Positions 1-9,089 of a DNA stretch of 51,874 nt are shown piece by piece. A model generated the notes under the pieces. The model worked only from the letters and a program-made list of their open reading frames with translations, was not told where the DNA came from and ran no database searches. This DNA comes from Nocardioides stalactiti (GTDB lineage Bacteria > Actinomycetota > Actinomycetes > Propionibacteriales > Nocardioidaceae). Position 1 is the first letter of the stretch, and each line of letters begins with the position of its first letter. Made by a program: the position numbers and the translations under genes. The stretch lies in the NCBI RefSeq assembly GCF_014180715.1, contig NZ_JACEFC010000016.1, positions 1-51,874 on the forward strand, in the 5' to 3' direction.

Positions 1-1456
1 CGACGCGGCCGTCGCCGTCGCCCCCGGCGATGGAGTCGTCGCCCGGGCCGCCGTTGATGTTGTCCCCGATGACGTGGCTGCCGAGCAGGGTGTCGGCTCC
101 GGGGCCGCCGATGATCAGCCCGGTGTCGGTGCTGAAGACCAGGTCGTCGCCGGAGCCGCCGTCGAGGCGTACGGCACCGGTGCCGCCGATGATCCCGTCG
201 TCGCCGGGGCCTCCGGCGACGGTGTCCGCACCGGCGACGTCGGCGAACAGGTCCGCCCCGGTGCCGCCGAGCAGGGTGTCGTCCCCGTCGGTGCCGTCGG
301 CGAAGTCGTCGCCGGGCCCGCCGTTGAGGTGGTCCCCGCCGAGGCCGCCGCCGAGGGCGTCGTCGCCCCAGCTCCCGGTGATCGTGTCGGCCCCGTCCTC
401 GCCGTCGAGGAAGTCGTCGCCGAGGCCGCCGTCGATCGTGTCGTCTCCCGGGCTGCCGCAGATGACGTCGCTGCCGGCGTCACCGAGAAGGGTGTCGCCG
501 AGGGTGTCGCCGGCCGCGGCGCAGATCTGGTCGTCGCCCAGCCCGCCGCGGGCGGCGTCGGCGCCGTCGCCGGTGGTCACGAAGTCCGCGCCGTTGCCGG
601 CCCAGATCGTGTCGTCGCCGTCGCCGCCGGCGATCGTGTCGTCACCGCCGAGCGCGCAGATCGTGTCGTCGCCGCCCAGGCCGTCGATGTCGTCGACCCC
701 GCCGGACGCGAGGATCACGTCGTCGCCCGCGGTGCCGGTGATCGTGCCGCTGCCGAGCATCGTGATCGTCTCGCCCTGGCAGGGCGGTGCGCAGGTGTAG
801 TCGGCCACCGTGCTGTTGGCGGGGTCGAGCGTCGCGTTGGCGGTGACGTCGACGGAGTTGTCGTCGGTGTCGCCGTCGCAGACGGCCCGGGCCACGCTCG
901 GCGTCCCACCCGTGACCGGGGAGGCGGTCGTCTCGTACCCCGGCGTGGTGCCCCACCCGACGGCGTCCACGACGCCGGGCTGGCCGACCAGGTCGCCGAC
1001 CCGCGACAGGTTGCTCGTGGTGTCGGCGAGCACCACGATGACGCCCTCGGCGGCGCGCGGCAGCCCCAGGCCGTTGGACTGGACGTCCGGCGCAGCGGGG
1101 TAGGCGAGCGGGTTCGCCGCGAGGGCGTCCCCCGCGACGAGGTAGTGGGAGTAGGCCGGGACCGCGCCCGCCAGCGGGACGGGCGCCGCGACGACGTGGA
1201 CGGGCAGCTGGACGAAGGAGTACTGGATGCTCCAGCCGGTCACGTCGATCGGGAAGCGGGTCGGGTTGTAGAGCTCGACGTACGTCGAGTACTCGCCGTC
1301 CAGGCCGGCGTCGGTGTGGACCTCGGTGATGACGAGCTCGGTGCCCGTCGGGTCGGCCTGCGCCGGAGGAGGGGTGACGCCGAGCGGAACGGCCAGCAGC
1401 GCCGTCACCACGGCGAGCAGGGCGACACGGACCGGGACGGTGGGACGACGTGGCAC
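1..1456 (-). CDS. Secreted lamin-tail domain protein with calcium-binding (RTX-like) repeats, C-terminus outside window
   Basis: The frame on the minus strand is open from a GTG at 1456 to the left edge, at least 485 codons, so the 3' end is missing. AGGAG sits 5 nt before the GTG. The product starts with a Sec signal peptide: basic MPRRP, a hydrophobic stretch to about residue 28, and a likely cut after PAQA. A lamin-tail domain follows (about residues 36-150; TELVITEVHTD, YVELYNPT, VTGWSIQYS). From about residue 240 onward there are GGxGxDxI/L nonapeptide repeats such as GGDGDDTIWAGNGADF. Repeats of this kind bind calcium and fold as a beta-roll after export, so this is probably an extracellular or surface protein. 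There is no catalytic domain in the visible part. The apparent long plus-strand frame over the same bases is a composition artefact of the repeats. Confidence 0.85.
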   Translation of the reverse strand, partial: MPRRPTVPVRVALLAVVTALLAVPLGVTPPPAQADPTGTELVITEVHTDAGLDGEYSTYVELYNPTRFPIDVTGWSIQYSFVQLPVHVVAAPVPLAGAVPAYSHYLVAGDALAANPLAYPAAPDVQSNGLGLPRAAEGVIVVLADTTSNLSRVGDLVGQPGVVDAVGWGTTPGYETTASPVTGGTPSVARAVCDGDTDDNSVDVTANATLDPANSTVADYTCAPPCQGETITMLGSGTITGTAGDDVILASGGVDDIDGLGGDDTICALGGDDTIAGGDGDDTIWAGNGADFVTTGDGADAARGGLGDDQICAAAGDTLGDTLLGDAGSDVICGSPGDDTIDGGLGDDFLDGEDGADTITGSWGDDALGGGLGGDHLNGGPGDDFADGTDGDDTLLGGTGADLFADVAGADTVAGGPGDDGIIGGTGAVRLDGGSGDDLVFSTDTGLIIGGPGADTLLGSHVIGDNINGGPGDDSIAGGDGDGRV

Positions 1457-1729
1457 CGATACTCCTGGGAGCTTCGACGGGTGGTGGGGACAGCGCTGTC
1501 GATCCGAGCGTCGGCGGTGCTCCTGCTGAGGCTAGGTTCGGGAGCCGTCGGGGAGGAGGGGAATGAGAAATCTGCGCCTCACCCTCTCTGGGGGGTGGAG
1601 GGGGCTAGGGTTCTCGACACACCAACGATCCGACTCGAGGTCGGCACGGTGCCACCGGCCAAGGAGTCCGCCGGGACGATCAGTGCGAGGGACCGGAGTG
1701 CCCTCGTTCCAGTGCCGGAGGCCGCCGCT

Positions 1730-2059
1730 GTGGCTGAGTTCGCCCAGACACCCGTGTCAGACGGGACGGTCGTCGTCCGCGTGACCGGTGAGATCGACCT
1801 CGCGGTCACTGCGGACCTGACGGCGGCTGTGCGCCCACACTTCCAGCAGGGCAGGACCGTCGAGGTCGACCTCGGCGGCCTGACCTTCATCGACTCCAGC
1901 GGCATGGGCGTCCTCGTCCAGCTCCTCAAGGAGTCGACGCGCCAGGGCGCGCGGCTGGTGCTGACGCAGGTTCCACGGCCAGCCAGGAGGCTGTTCGAGG
2001 TCTCGGGGCTTGCAGGCTTCTTCGACATCCGTCCGGCCGTGGAGGACTCCCCGCGATGA
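1730..2059 (+). CDS. STAS-domain anti-sigma factor antagonist
   Basis: A 109-residue protein made of one STAS domain. The GTG at 1730 was chosen because GGAGG lies 8 nt upstream and the resulting length is the usual one for SpoIIAA/RsbV-like antagonists. The frame is open further upstream, but that part overlaps the shadow of the repeat gene. The conserved loop FIDSSGMGVL carries the serine that partner kinases phosphorylate in this family. In family terms the unphosphorylated protein binds an anti-sigma kinase and frees its sigma factor. It overlaps the next gene by 4 bp (ATGA), which encodes a phosphatase able to dephosphorylate such a protein. No anti-sigma kinase is encoded nearby. Confidence 0.85.
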   Translation: MAEFAQTPVSDGTVVVRVTGEIDLAVTADLTAAVRPHFQQGRTVEVDLGGLTFIDSSGMGVLVQLLKESTRQGARLVLTQVPRPARRLFEVSGLAGFFDIRPAVEDSPR

Positions 2060-3735
2060 GGAACCCGACCGAGCCGGGAGCGGGTTGGCCGATCCGGACC
2101 GGGGCCCTCGTGGTCCTCATCGGGCTGGTCCTGACGGCAGTCTCGTCATGGGCGGCTTACCGGGCGGACCGCTCGACGGAGGAGCGACTGCTCGAGACCC
2201 AGACCCGGCAGGCCGCTGCGGTCCTCTCCAGCGCGATCCTCGTCATCGAGCAGCCACTCACCACCGCGCTCCGGGTCCAGGCCGAGGCCGGCCCCGGCGG
2301 GAACCGGGCGGTCTTCCGGCGGACGATGGCGGTCTATCTCGGCGACGAGACGGCGCTCTACGTGTCGGCGTCGCTGTGGCGTCAGGACGGTGATCGCTTC
2401 ACCCGGCTCGCGGCGGTCGGGAAGGCGCCCGGCATGGACCCGGCGGGAGGAGAGGTCCAGGACTTCCTGGACCGCGCGGTCGCGTCGAGGACATCGGTCG
2501 TCGAGCGGGTCGAGGTGGGCGACCGCACCCGGTTCGCCTACGCTCTCGCCGACCCGGAGACCGGCTTCGTCGTGAAGGTGGAGCGGCTGCTGCCCGCCAA
2601 CCGCCGCGCGCCGGTCGACCGCGACTCGGCGTACGCTCAGATCCACTACGCGATCTACCTGGGCGAGGAGACCAGCGTCGAGGCGCTGACCACGACCGAC
2701 CAGGACCCGGCCGACCTGCCCCTCGACGGGCTGACCTCCTCGGTGACCGTCCCGTTCGGCGACACGGTTCTCACCGTCGTGACCGAGCCGAAGGGGCACC
2801 TCGGGAGCCCCTTGAGCCGGTGGCTGCCGTTGATCCTGGTCGCCAGTGGGCTGTTGCTGACCGTCGCGACCGCACTGATCGCGCGCAAGGTGGTCAGCAC
2901 CGGTATCCGGGCCCAGGACGACTCGGCCACGATCAGCACGCTCTACGAGCGGATCAACGGTCTGTACGAGGAGCAGCGGGAGACCTTCGTGCGGTTGCAG
3001 CGGGCGCTGCTCCCACACGTGCTCCCCGACATCCCCGATCACGAGATCGCCTCCGCCTACGTCGCAGGCTCGGAGGGTGTCGAGATCGGCGGCGACTGGT
3101 ACAGCATCATCGACGTCGGTGAGGACCACTTCGGCTTCGTCGTCGGCGACGTCTCGGGTCGAGGCGTCGATGCGGTCGCGGAGATGGCGCGGGCGCGGTT
3201 CACGCTGCGGGCCTACCTGGTCGACGGGGACAGCCCCGCGGAGGCGCTGGCGAAGTGCTCCCGTCAGTTCGACGTCACGGTCGACGGCCACATCGTGACC
3301 GCCGTCGTCGGTCGCGGGACCTGGCGGACCGGGGAGCTGGTGATCGCGAACGCCGGCCACCCGCTGCCGCTGCTCCTGGACGGCGACCACTGCCGGTTCC
3401 TCACGATGCCGATCGGGCCGCCGCTCGGCGTCGGCCCCTCGTCGTACGAGGCCACGACGGTGACCCTGCCGGCCGGCGCGACGTTCCTCGCCTACACCGA
3501 CGGTCTGGTCGAGCGACGCGACGAGGACATCGACACCGGCATGGACCGCCTGCTGGCGGCCGCGCGCCGGCATCGTGACCTGGCCGTCGACGACCTGCTG
3601 CCCTCGATCCGCGAGGACATGAGCGGCGACGGCGCCCCCGACGACATCGCCATGCTGGCGCTGCGCCGAGCCGTCGAGGTCGGCGTCGTCGGGACTGACG
3701 CGGGTGGCGACCCGGCGGCCGTGACCGTCAGCTGA
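2056..3735 (+). CDS. Membrane RsbU-type PP2C serine phosphatase (SpoIIE family)
   Basis: A 559-residue membrane sensor phosphatase. It has a transmembrane helix at about 16-35, an extracytoplasmic sensor region at about 36-254 of no family I can name, and a second helix at about 256-276 (WLPLILVASGLLLTVATALI). A short linker follows, then a SpoIIE/RsbU PP2C domain from about 310. Metal-binding motifs of this fold are visible: GGDWYS near 345, GDVSGRG near 365, YTDGLVERR near 480 and DDIAMLALR near 529. The start overlaps the STAS gene by 4 bp, so the two are translationally coupled. The inferred job is to sense an external signal and dephosphorylate the STAS protein in a partner-switching cascade. 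Its 3' end overlaps the convergent next gene by 8 bp. Confidence 0.9.
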   Translation: MRNPTEPGAGWPIRTGALVVLIGLVLTAVSSWAAYRADRSTEERLLETQTRQAAAVLSSAILVIEQPLTTALRVQAEAGPGGNRAVFRRTMAVYLGDETALYVSASLWRQDGDRFTRLAAVGKAPGMDPAGGEVQDFLDRAVASRTSVVERVEVGDRTRFAYALADPETGFVVKVERLLPANRRAPVDRDSAYAQIHYAIYLGEETSVEALTTTDQDPADLPLDGLTSSVTVPFGDTVLTVVTEPKGHLGSPLSRWLPLILVASGLLLTVATALIARKVVSTGIRAQDDSATISTLYERINGLYEEQRETFVRLQRALLPHVLPDIPDHEIASAYVAGSEGVEIGGDWYSIIDVGEDHFGFVVGDVSGRGVDAVAEMARARFTLRAYLVDGDSPAEALAKCSRQFDVTVDGHIVTAVVGRGTWRTGELVIANAGHPLPLLLDGDHCRFLTMPIGPPLGVGPSSYEATTVTLPAGATFLAYTDGLVERRDEDIDTGMDRLLAAARRHRDLAVDDLLPSIREDMSGDGAPDDIAMLALRRAVEVGVVGTDAGGDPAAVTVS

Positions 3736-4180
3736 CCCTGCGACTGGCGGGGCGGAACGGTGACCCCACGCGCCACCCGGTCGCCGCCTCGAGGATCGCG
3801 CCGGCGAGGGTGACCGCCGTCAGGCTGTACGCCGCCGTGTCCGCGCCGCGCAGGAACGCGGCCAGCGCCGCCGCGGTGAGCACGAAGCCGACGCCCTGCG
3901 CACGGCGGACCGGACCCGCCTCGACCAGGTCCGCGGCAGGACCGAGCCGCGGCCACACGATGCCGGCGAAGAGCCGGGCCCACACTGACCAGTGCACGCT
4001 GACGAAGGCGGTGAACCCGTAGACCGCGACCTGGGAGCCGAGCAGCCCCACCGCGACCGGCCGCGTCGAGGAGGCGAGGAGCAGGACCATCGCGAGCACC
4101 GCAGCCGTCGCCGCCGCGCTGAACCGGAGCGCGCGCGGGTCGACCTGGTGCCGGAGCGGGCACGCGGACACGGCCGTCAT
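3728..4180 (-). CDS. DUF4395-like small integral membrane protein
   Basis: A 150-residue protein with about four hydrophobic segments. The opening VDPRALRFSAAATAAVL, the middle WPRLGPAADLVEAGPVRRAQGVGF and the spacing of helices resemble the DUF4395 family. The usual cysteine-containing C-terminal motif of that family is not seen; the end is instead polar and basic (SPFRPASRRVS). Function is unknown. It is convergent with the phosphatase gene, overlapping its last 8 bp, and lies just downstream of tRNA-Arg on the same strand. Confidence 0.65.
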   Translation of the reverse strand: MTAVSACPLRHQVDPRALRFSAAATAAVLAMVLLLASSTRPVAVGLLGSQVAVYGFTAFVSVHWSVWARLFAGIVWPRLGPAADLVEAGPVRRAQGVGFVLTAAALAAFLRGADTAAYSLTAVTLAGAILEAATGWRVGSPFRPASRRVS

Positions 4181-4204
4181 GACGCCATCATGGTGACCTA
4201 TCGG

Positions 4205-4277
4205 TGCCCCCGGCCAGAGTCGAACTGGCGACCTTTCGCTTAGGAGGCGGCTGCTCTATCCACTGAGCTACGGGGGC
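4205..4277 (-). tRNA. tRNA-Arg (anticodon CCT)
   Basis: On the minus strand the 73-nt sequence starts GCCCCCG and ends CGGGGGC plus discriminator A, a perfect 7-bp acceptor stem. The D arm is GCTC...GAGC. The T arm is GCCAG TTCGACT CTGGC. The anticodon loop is CTCCTAA, giving anticodon CCT, which reads AGG. The mature CCA is not fully encoded (the next bases are CCG). The anticodon stem is odd: only the three pairs next to the loop form, and the outer two positions (G27-A43, C28-A42) are mismatched. A TAGGCT -10-like hexamer lies at 4321-4326, inside a repeat shared with 17607-17704. Confidence 0.9.
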
Positions 4278-4365
4278 GGGCCGCGCGTCGATGCCGGGGC
4301 AGGACACACGATCGGCGACGAGCCTACCGAGGCGCGCCCGGCAGGCCGCGATCGTGGTCGGTTTT
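4268..4365. repeat. 98-bp direct repeat, copy A, covering tRNA-Arg 5' end and upstream region
   Basis: These 98 bases recur at 17607-17704 with three mismatches by eye (4281, 4308 and one in the GGCGCGCCCG block), in the same orientation. The copy includes the first 10 nt of the tRNA-Arg gene and what should be its promoter. The distance between copies is 13,339 bp. Tyrosine-recombinase att sites normally lie in tRNA 3' halves, so an ordinary att duplication is not the simplest reading. Segmental duplication is also possible. Confidence 0.9.
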
Positions 4366-4637
4366 GACCGGATCTGACCGGTTTGAGAGCCGTCGTGCAC
4401 GGTGACGCGGGCGATCGCGGAATTGTGTCAAGGAAAAACTTCCTGACCTTCGTCTCAATTCGCTCGCCGGGGGCGCCATTGGCTCGGGATTGCTCACAGA
4501 ATTCTTGAAGCAATAGGCCAATCCGGAGACGGAGCGCCGAGGATCCTTCGGTGCTCTAAGAATTCCTGGTGGAGATCGTCTGGACACTGATGCAGCGAAC
4601 TCCAGCCCAAGCGCGGCTGCTCAGCAGGAGGCCTGCG
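4278..4637. other. Intergenic region between tRNA-Arg and the frameshifted hypothetical gene
   Basis: No convincing gene is seen here. The left quarter is repeat copy A. To its right are two TGACCGG repeats (about 4365-4383) and a small hairpin AGGAA-aaac-TTCCT (4431-4444). From about 4420 the sequence is clearly less GC-rich than its surroundings, which continues into the next gene and suggests acquired DNA. Confidence 0.6.
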
Positions 4638-5203
4638 ATGAATGACGACGAGATCACTGTCTGGGTGCGACGTCAGTGGAACGTCAGCCTAGGTGCGAAG
4701 TACCGCCTCAGCGATGTCGGAGGGTGGCACTGGGCCGACTACTCGGGTGGAGTCGCGCGGCGATCTCCGCGCCCCATGGTCTACGCGTACGTCCAGTGCG
4801 ACGGCATGCTCGAGGGGAGCTTTCCCACAGTTGTCGGCACGGCAGGCCTCGAGGTGGCGAATCGAATGGACTGCGCGATCAACATCCTTTTTCGGGCGAC
4901 ACCAAGGCGCTCGCGCTGCGTCGGCTGATCTGGGATGCGGCCGACGATGGCTGGGACCTGTCGCCCAGCACGATTGCGTTGGCGTCGGAGTACGGGATGC
5001 CGGTGACGAGATATGAGGAAATGCGTAAGGATCTGGAGTACTCGCGGCTTCCTGCCTCGGAGGATCCGCAGGTCCGGCGCCAGCCTCCGTGCTTCTGGAA
5101 TTCTCTTAGTGACGACGAGGAGTGGATTTCTTACTGGGACCTCAAGCTGCTCGTCGACCGGTTCATGTCCACTCGCTCGCCGGCGACTCGCCCGAGTCCT
5201 TAG
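4638..5203 (+). pseudogene. Frameshifted hypothetical protein, unknown family
   Basis: The ATG at 4638 has AGGAG 7 nt upstream. The frame reads MNDDEITVWVRRQWNV... to ...MDCAINILF, then runs into a TGA at about 4928. From the same point the -1 frame continues as a plausible protein (SGDTKALALRRLIWDAADD... WISYWDLKLLVDRFMSTRS) to the stop at 5203. The switch falls in a run of five T (about 4890-4894). One extra T would give an uninterrupted 188-residue protein. I do not recognise the family; it is rich in W, D and E, with no signal peptide or membrane helix. GC content is lower than in neighbours. It may be a decayed gene, a sequencing error in the homopolymer, or less likely a slippage site. 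Confidence 0.5.
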
Positions 5204-5209
5204 TGGACC

Positions 5210-5252
5210 CGCCCGCCGCCTCATCGGCCGCGACATCACCGGCTGAGCGAGC
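5210..5252 (+). pseudogene. Relic of an acyl-CoA dehydrogenase 3' end (repeat copy A)
   Basis: 43 bases match 20137-20179 with one mismatch. They encode ARRLIGRDITG and a stop, exactly the last residues of the intact acyl-CoA dehydrogenase at 18962-20173, plus the following GCGAGC. No other part of that gene is recognisable upstream. This is a scar of a duplication or deletion that joined the tail to unrelated sequence. Confidence 0.75.
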
Positions 5253-5278
5253 CGGTTCGGCCTCGTGCTCCTCGGGGG

Positions 5279-6151
5279 TCAGCGCAGGAACCGGAGGACC
5301 TCCGGCACGAATCGGTCGTGGTGCTGGAACACACCGCCATGGCCTGAGTCGGGGTAGATCACGAGTCGCGCGTCGGGGATCCGGTGCACCAGGTCGAAGG
5401 CCCCGCGGGTCGCGAGCATCCGGTCGTCCTCGCCGTTGGCCACCAGGGTCGGCTGCTGGATGAGGCTCAGATCCATGGGAGCGCTTGCGCCCCACCGTGC
5501 GATCGCGGCGAGCTGGCGGGCAGCCGCGCCGAGCGAGGTCCGCGCCACGCGATCGCTGCTCCGCTCCGCCAGGCGTGTCATGTAGTCGGCGGCGGCGGCT
5601 CGGCCGTCCGCGGTCCGCGTGAAGAACAGGAACGGCTTGGGGTCGGTCAGCTTGACCACGCCGTGTGCCGTGTCGGTGAGGAGGCGACGGTTGAGCTGTC
5701 CGACCCCGTCGAAGCCCGAGGGGCCGGTGCCGGCGAGGACCAGCCGCCGCACCAGGCGCGGCTCCCTGCTCGCGATGACCTGAGCGACGAACCCGCCGAG
5801 GGAGAAGCCGAGGAGATCCACCTGGGTGAGCCCGAGCCCGCCGATGAAGCCGAGGGCGTCGGTGGCCATGGCGTCGACCGAGCGAGGAACACGGCCGCGG
5901 GTGCCCCCCACACCTCGGTTGTCGACGTAGACGACGTGGCGCTCGGCCGCGATGCCGTCCAGGACCCGCGGGTCCCAGTCGTCGATGGTGGCCGTGAAGT
6001 GGTGCAGGAGCACGAGCGGTACGCCGCCGCGCGGGCCGAGCTCGCGGTAAGCGAATCGGGTGCCGTCCACGTCCAGGTAGCGCGTCGGGGTGGTGGCCGA
6101 GGTGGCCGAGCCGGTCGTGGCCGTGCCTGTCAGGGGAGTCGACGTCGTCAT
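5279..6151 (-). CDS. Alpha/beta hydrolase
   Basis: A 290-residue single-domain alpha/beta hydrolase without signal peptide. The nucleophile elbow GFSLGG is at about 116-121, the acid is probably in VANGEDDRM, and the histidine is in YPDSGHGG near the C-terminus. The oxyanion-side motif LLHHFTATIDDWDPRVLD is typical of the haloperoxidase/hydrolase branch. The first 23 residues (Ser/Thr/Ala/Gly-rich) look like a variable leader, and a later start cannot be excluded. It is clearly paralogous to the hydrolase at 9979-10815, sharing DWDPRVLDG, VDNRGVGGT/FDNRGVGGT and SGHGGVFQ. It is the last gene of the minus-strand operon TetR, reductase, hydrolase, and overlaps the reductase by 4 bp. Substrate unknown. 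Confidence 0.85.
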   Translation of the reverse strand: MTTSTPLTGTATTGSATSATTPTRYLDVDGTRFAYRELGPRGGVPLVLLHHFTATIDDWDPRVLDGIAAERHVVYVDNRGVGGTRGRVPRSVDAMATDALGFIGGLGLTQVDLLGFSLGGFVAQVIASREPRLVRRLVLAGTGPSGFDGVGQLNRRLLTDTAHGVVKLTDPKPFLFFTRTADGRAAAADYMTRLAERSSDRVARTSLGAAARQLAAIARWGASAPMDLSLIQQPTLVANGEDDRMLATRGAFDLVHRIPDARLVIYPDSGHGGVFQHHDRFVPEVLRFLR

Positions 6152-7140
6152 CGGGTCACCACGATCTTGCCGTTGGCCTTGCCCTGCTCGACATAGGCCA
6201 TGGCGTCGAGCGTGCGCTCGAACGGGAAGGTCCGGTCGAGCACGGGGCGCAGGGTGCCGGCGTCGTAGAGCTTGGCGAGCGAGGCGAGCTGGGCGCCGTC
6301 GGCCCGCATGAAGAAGAACGCGTATCGGACACCCAGCGTGCGGGCCCGGCGCCGGACCTTGCGGCTCAGGACGGCCATGACCGGCTTGAGGAGCGGCTGG
6401 TCGATCTGGGTGGCGAACCCCGGATCGGGAGGGCCGACCACACTGATGGCCACACCGCCCGGCTTGAGGACGGTCAGCGACTTCTCCAGGCTGGCCGCGC
6501 CGAGCGAGTCCAGTACGACGTCGTACCCCGACAGGACCTCGGTGAAGTCCTGCCGGGTGTAGTCGATGACCTCGTCGGCACCGAGGTCGCGGACCTTCTC
6601 GATGTCCGCGGGGCCGACGGTCGTGGCGACGTAGGCGCCGAGGTGTCGGGCGACCTGGATGACGGTGGAGCCGAGGCCGCCGGCGCCGGCGTGGACCAGA
6701 ACCTTCTGACCAGGCCGGACCTCGGCCACCTCCACCAGGGCCTGCCAGGCGGCGAGCGCGACGAGCGGCACCGCGGCGGCTTCCTCGAAGGACAAGGACG
6801 CGGGCTTGAGGGCGACGTCGCTGGCGTCGATGGCCACCTGTTCTGCGAAGGCCCCGATGCGAAGGTCGCGTGGGCGGGCGTAGACCTCGTCGCCGACCGT
6901 GAAGCCGCGGACATCGGTACCCACCTCGGTGATCACTCCAGCGAGGTCGTGGCCGAGGGTGAAGGGTCGCTTGTACTTGATGAGCTGCTTGAACTCACCG
7001 TTGCGGACCATCTTGTCGAGCGGGTTGACGCTCGCGGCGCGGACGTCGACCAGGACGTCGTGAGTTCCGACGAGCGGCGCCGGGACGTCAGCGGGTTCGA
7101 GCCCGTCCGGCCCGTAGCGGGTGACCACGAAGGCCTTCAT
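6148..7140 (-). CDS. NAD(P)-dependent quinone/enone reductase, zinc-free MDR family
   Basis: A 330-residue medium-chain dehydrogenase/reductase. GroES-like N-terminal part: ASVNPLDKMVRNG and LGHDLAGVITEVG. Rossmann nucleotide site: AGAGGLGSTVIQVARHLGA at about 148-166. The zinc-binding cysteines of alcohol dehydrogenases are absent, which points to the quinone-oxidoreductase/enoyl-reductase branch. These enzymes use NADPH to reduce quinones or alpha,beta-unsaturated carbonyls. It is translated between the TetR gene and the hydrolase with 4-bp overlaps on both sides. The divergent operon also starts with an enone-type reductase (7842-9089), so both arms appear to deal with activated double bonds. 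Confidence 0.88.
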   Translation of the reverse strand: MKAFVVTRYGPDGLEPADVPAPLVGTHDVLVDVRAASVNPLDKMVRNGEFKQLIKYKRPFTLGHDLAGVITEVGTDVRGFTVGDEVYARPRDLRIGAFAEQVAIDASDVALKPASLSFEEAAAVPLVALAAWQALVEVAEVRPGQKVLVHAGAGGLGSTVIQVARHLGAYVATTVGPADIEKVRDLGADEVIDYTRQDFTEVLSGYDVVLDSLGAASLEKSLTVLKPGGVAISVVGPPDPGFATQIDQPLLKPVMAVLSRKVRRRARTLGVRYAFFFMRADGAQLASLAKLYDAGTLRPVLDRTFPFERTLDAMAYVEQGKANGKIVVTR

Positions 7141-7751
7141 CGTGTTTCCTCATCTGTTGGGAGTGCGGGCGGGTGCGGCGCGGTGGCCAGGGTGATGGCG
7201 TTGGCGTAGGCCGCGGCGAGGATGCGGTCGGACAGCTCGGGGTCGGTGACCGCGCGGGCGGCCTGGAGCGAGCCGACGAGCAGGGTGAAGAGCCCGATGG
7301 CGCGCTCCTTGGTCCGCTCGGCATCGCCGTCGTCGAGGTGGCGCGCGATCGCGTCGATCATCGAACGGGCGCCCTCGGTGTACGCCTCCCGAATCGCGAC
7401 GTCGCAGCGGCCGATCTCGTCCAGCAGGGCTGCCGACGGGCAGCCGCCCGCGAGGTCGTCGCGGTGCGCGGGGGAGAGGTACTCCCGGAGGTACTGCTCG
7501 ACGGAGGCGAGGCCCGCCGGAAGGCTGTCGACGACGGCGACCTGGTCGGCGAGCTGCTGGGCCACCACCGAGGTGACGAGGTCGTCCTTCGATGAGAAGT
7601 GGCCGTAGAAGGCGCCGTTGGTCAGACCCGCGTCGGCGACGAGGGTCGCAATGCCGGAGCCGTCGATGCCGTCGCTCTTGAACCGGCGTCCGGCGGTCTC
7701 GATCATCCGACGGCGTGTCGCGGCCTTGTGGTCCGGGCTGTATCTCGGCAT
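7137..7751 (-). CDS. TetR-family transcriptional regulator
   Basis: About 204 residues. The ATG at 7751 is preferred over one 33 bp upstream because AGGAG precedes it and the protein then opens as MPRYSPDHKAATRRRMIETA, a normal TetR start. The helix-turn-helix is visible as IATLVADAGLTNGAFYGHF. The C-terminal ligand domain (PSAALLDEIGRCD, RTKERAIGLFTLLVGSLQAAR) resembles AcrR/NemR-like repressors of reactive-compound genes. It is first in the minus-strand operon. The short divergent gap to 7842 holds a repeat/palindrome cluster, so it probably represses both operons. Confidence 0.9.
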   Translation of the reverse strand: MPRYSPDHKAATRRRMIETAGRRFKSDGIDGSGIATLVADAGLTNGAFYGHFSSKDDLVTSVVAQQLADQVAVVDSLPAGLASVEQYLREYLSPAHRDDLAGGCPSAALLDEIGRCDVAIREAYTEGARSMIDAIARHLDDGDAERTKERAIGLFTLLVGSLQAARAVTDPELSDRILAAAYANAITLATAPHPPALPTDEETR

Positions 7752-7790
7752 GGCGTGGATCTCCTTCCGGGGGCTTGTCACCAACGTAGC

Positions 7791-7818
7791 ATTATGATCA
7801 TACTATTATGACCGTACT
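7791..7818. promoter_or_regulatory. Divergent promoter with tandem 14-bp direct repeat and embedded palindrome
   Basis: ATTATGATCATACT (7791-7804) is followed at once by ATTATGACCGTACT (7805-7818), 12 of 14 identical. Within them lies the inverted repeat TCATA-ctat-TATGA (7798-7811). TACTAT (7801-7806) could serve as a -10 for the plus-strand operon. The site lies between a TetR gene and the operon it probably controls. The regulator assignment is inferred from position. Confidence 0.6.
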
Positions 7819-7841
7819 GCAATCAACTACTGGAGCGTCCC

Positions 7842-9085
<1,244 letters not shown>

Positions 9086-9089
<4 letters not shown>

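Noticed and set aside
74..2059. A 661-codon plus-strand open frame
   Set aside because: Its first 1.6 kb is antisense to the signal-peptide, lamin-tail and calcium-repeat protein and reads as low-complexity Val/Ala/Gly/Asp sequence. Only the last 110 codons are a real STAS gene.
4880..4900. Programmed -1 frameshift at the T5 run
   Set aside because: The P-site codon re-pairs poorly, no stem-loop is evident just downstream and the family is unknown. Decay or error is simpler, so it is listed as a pseudogene.
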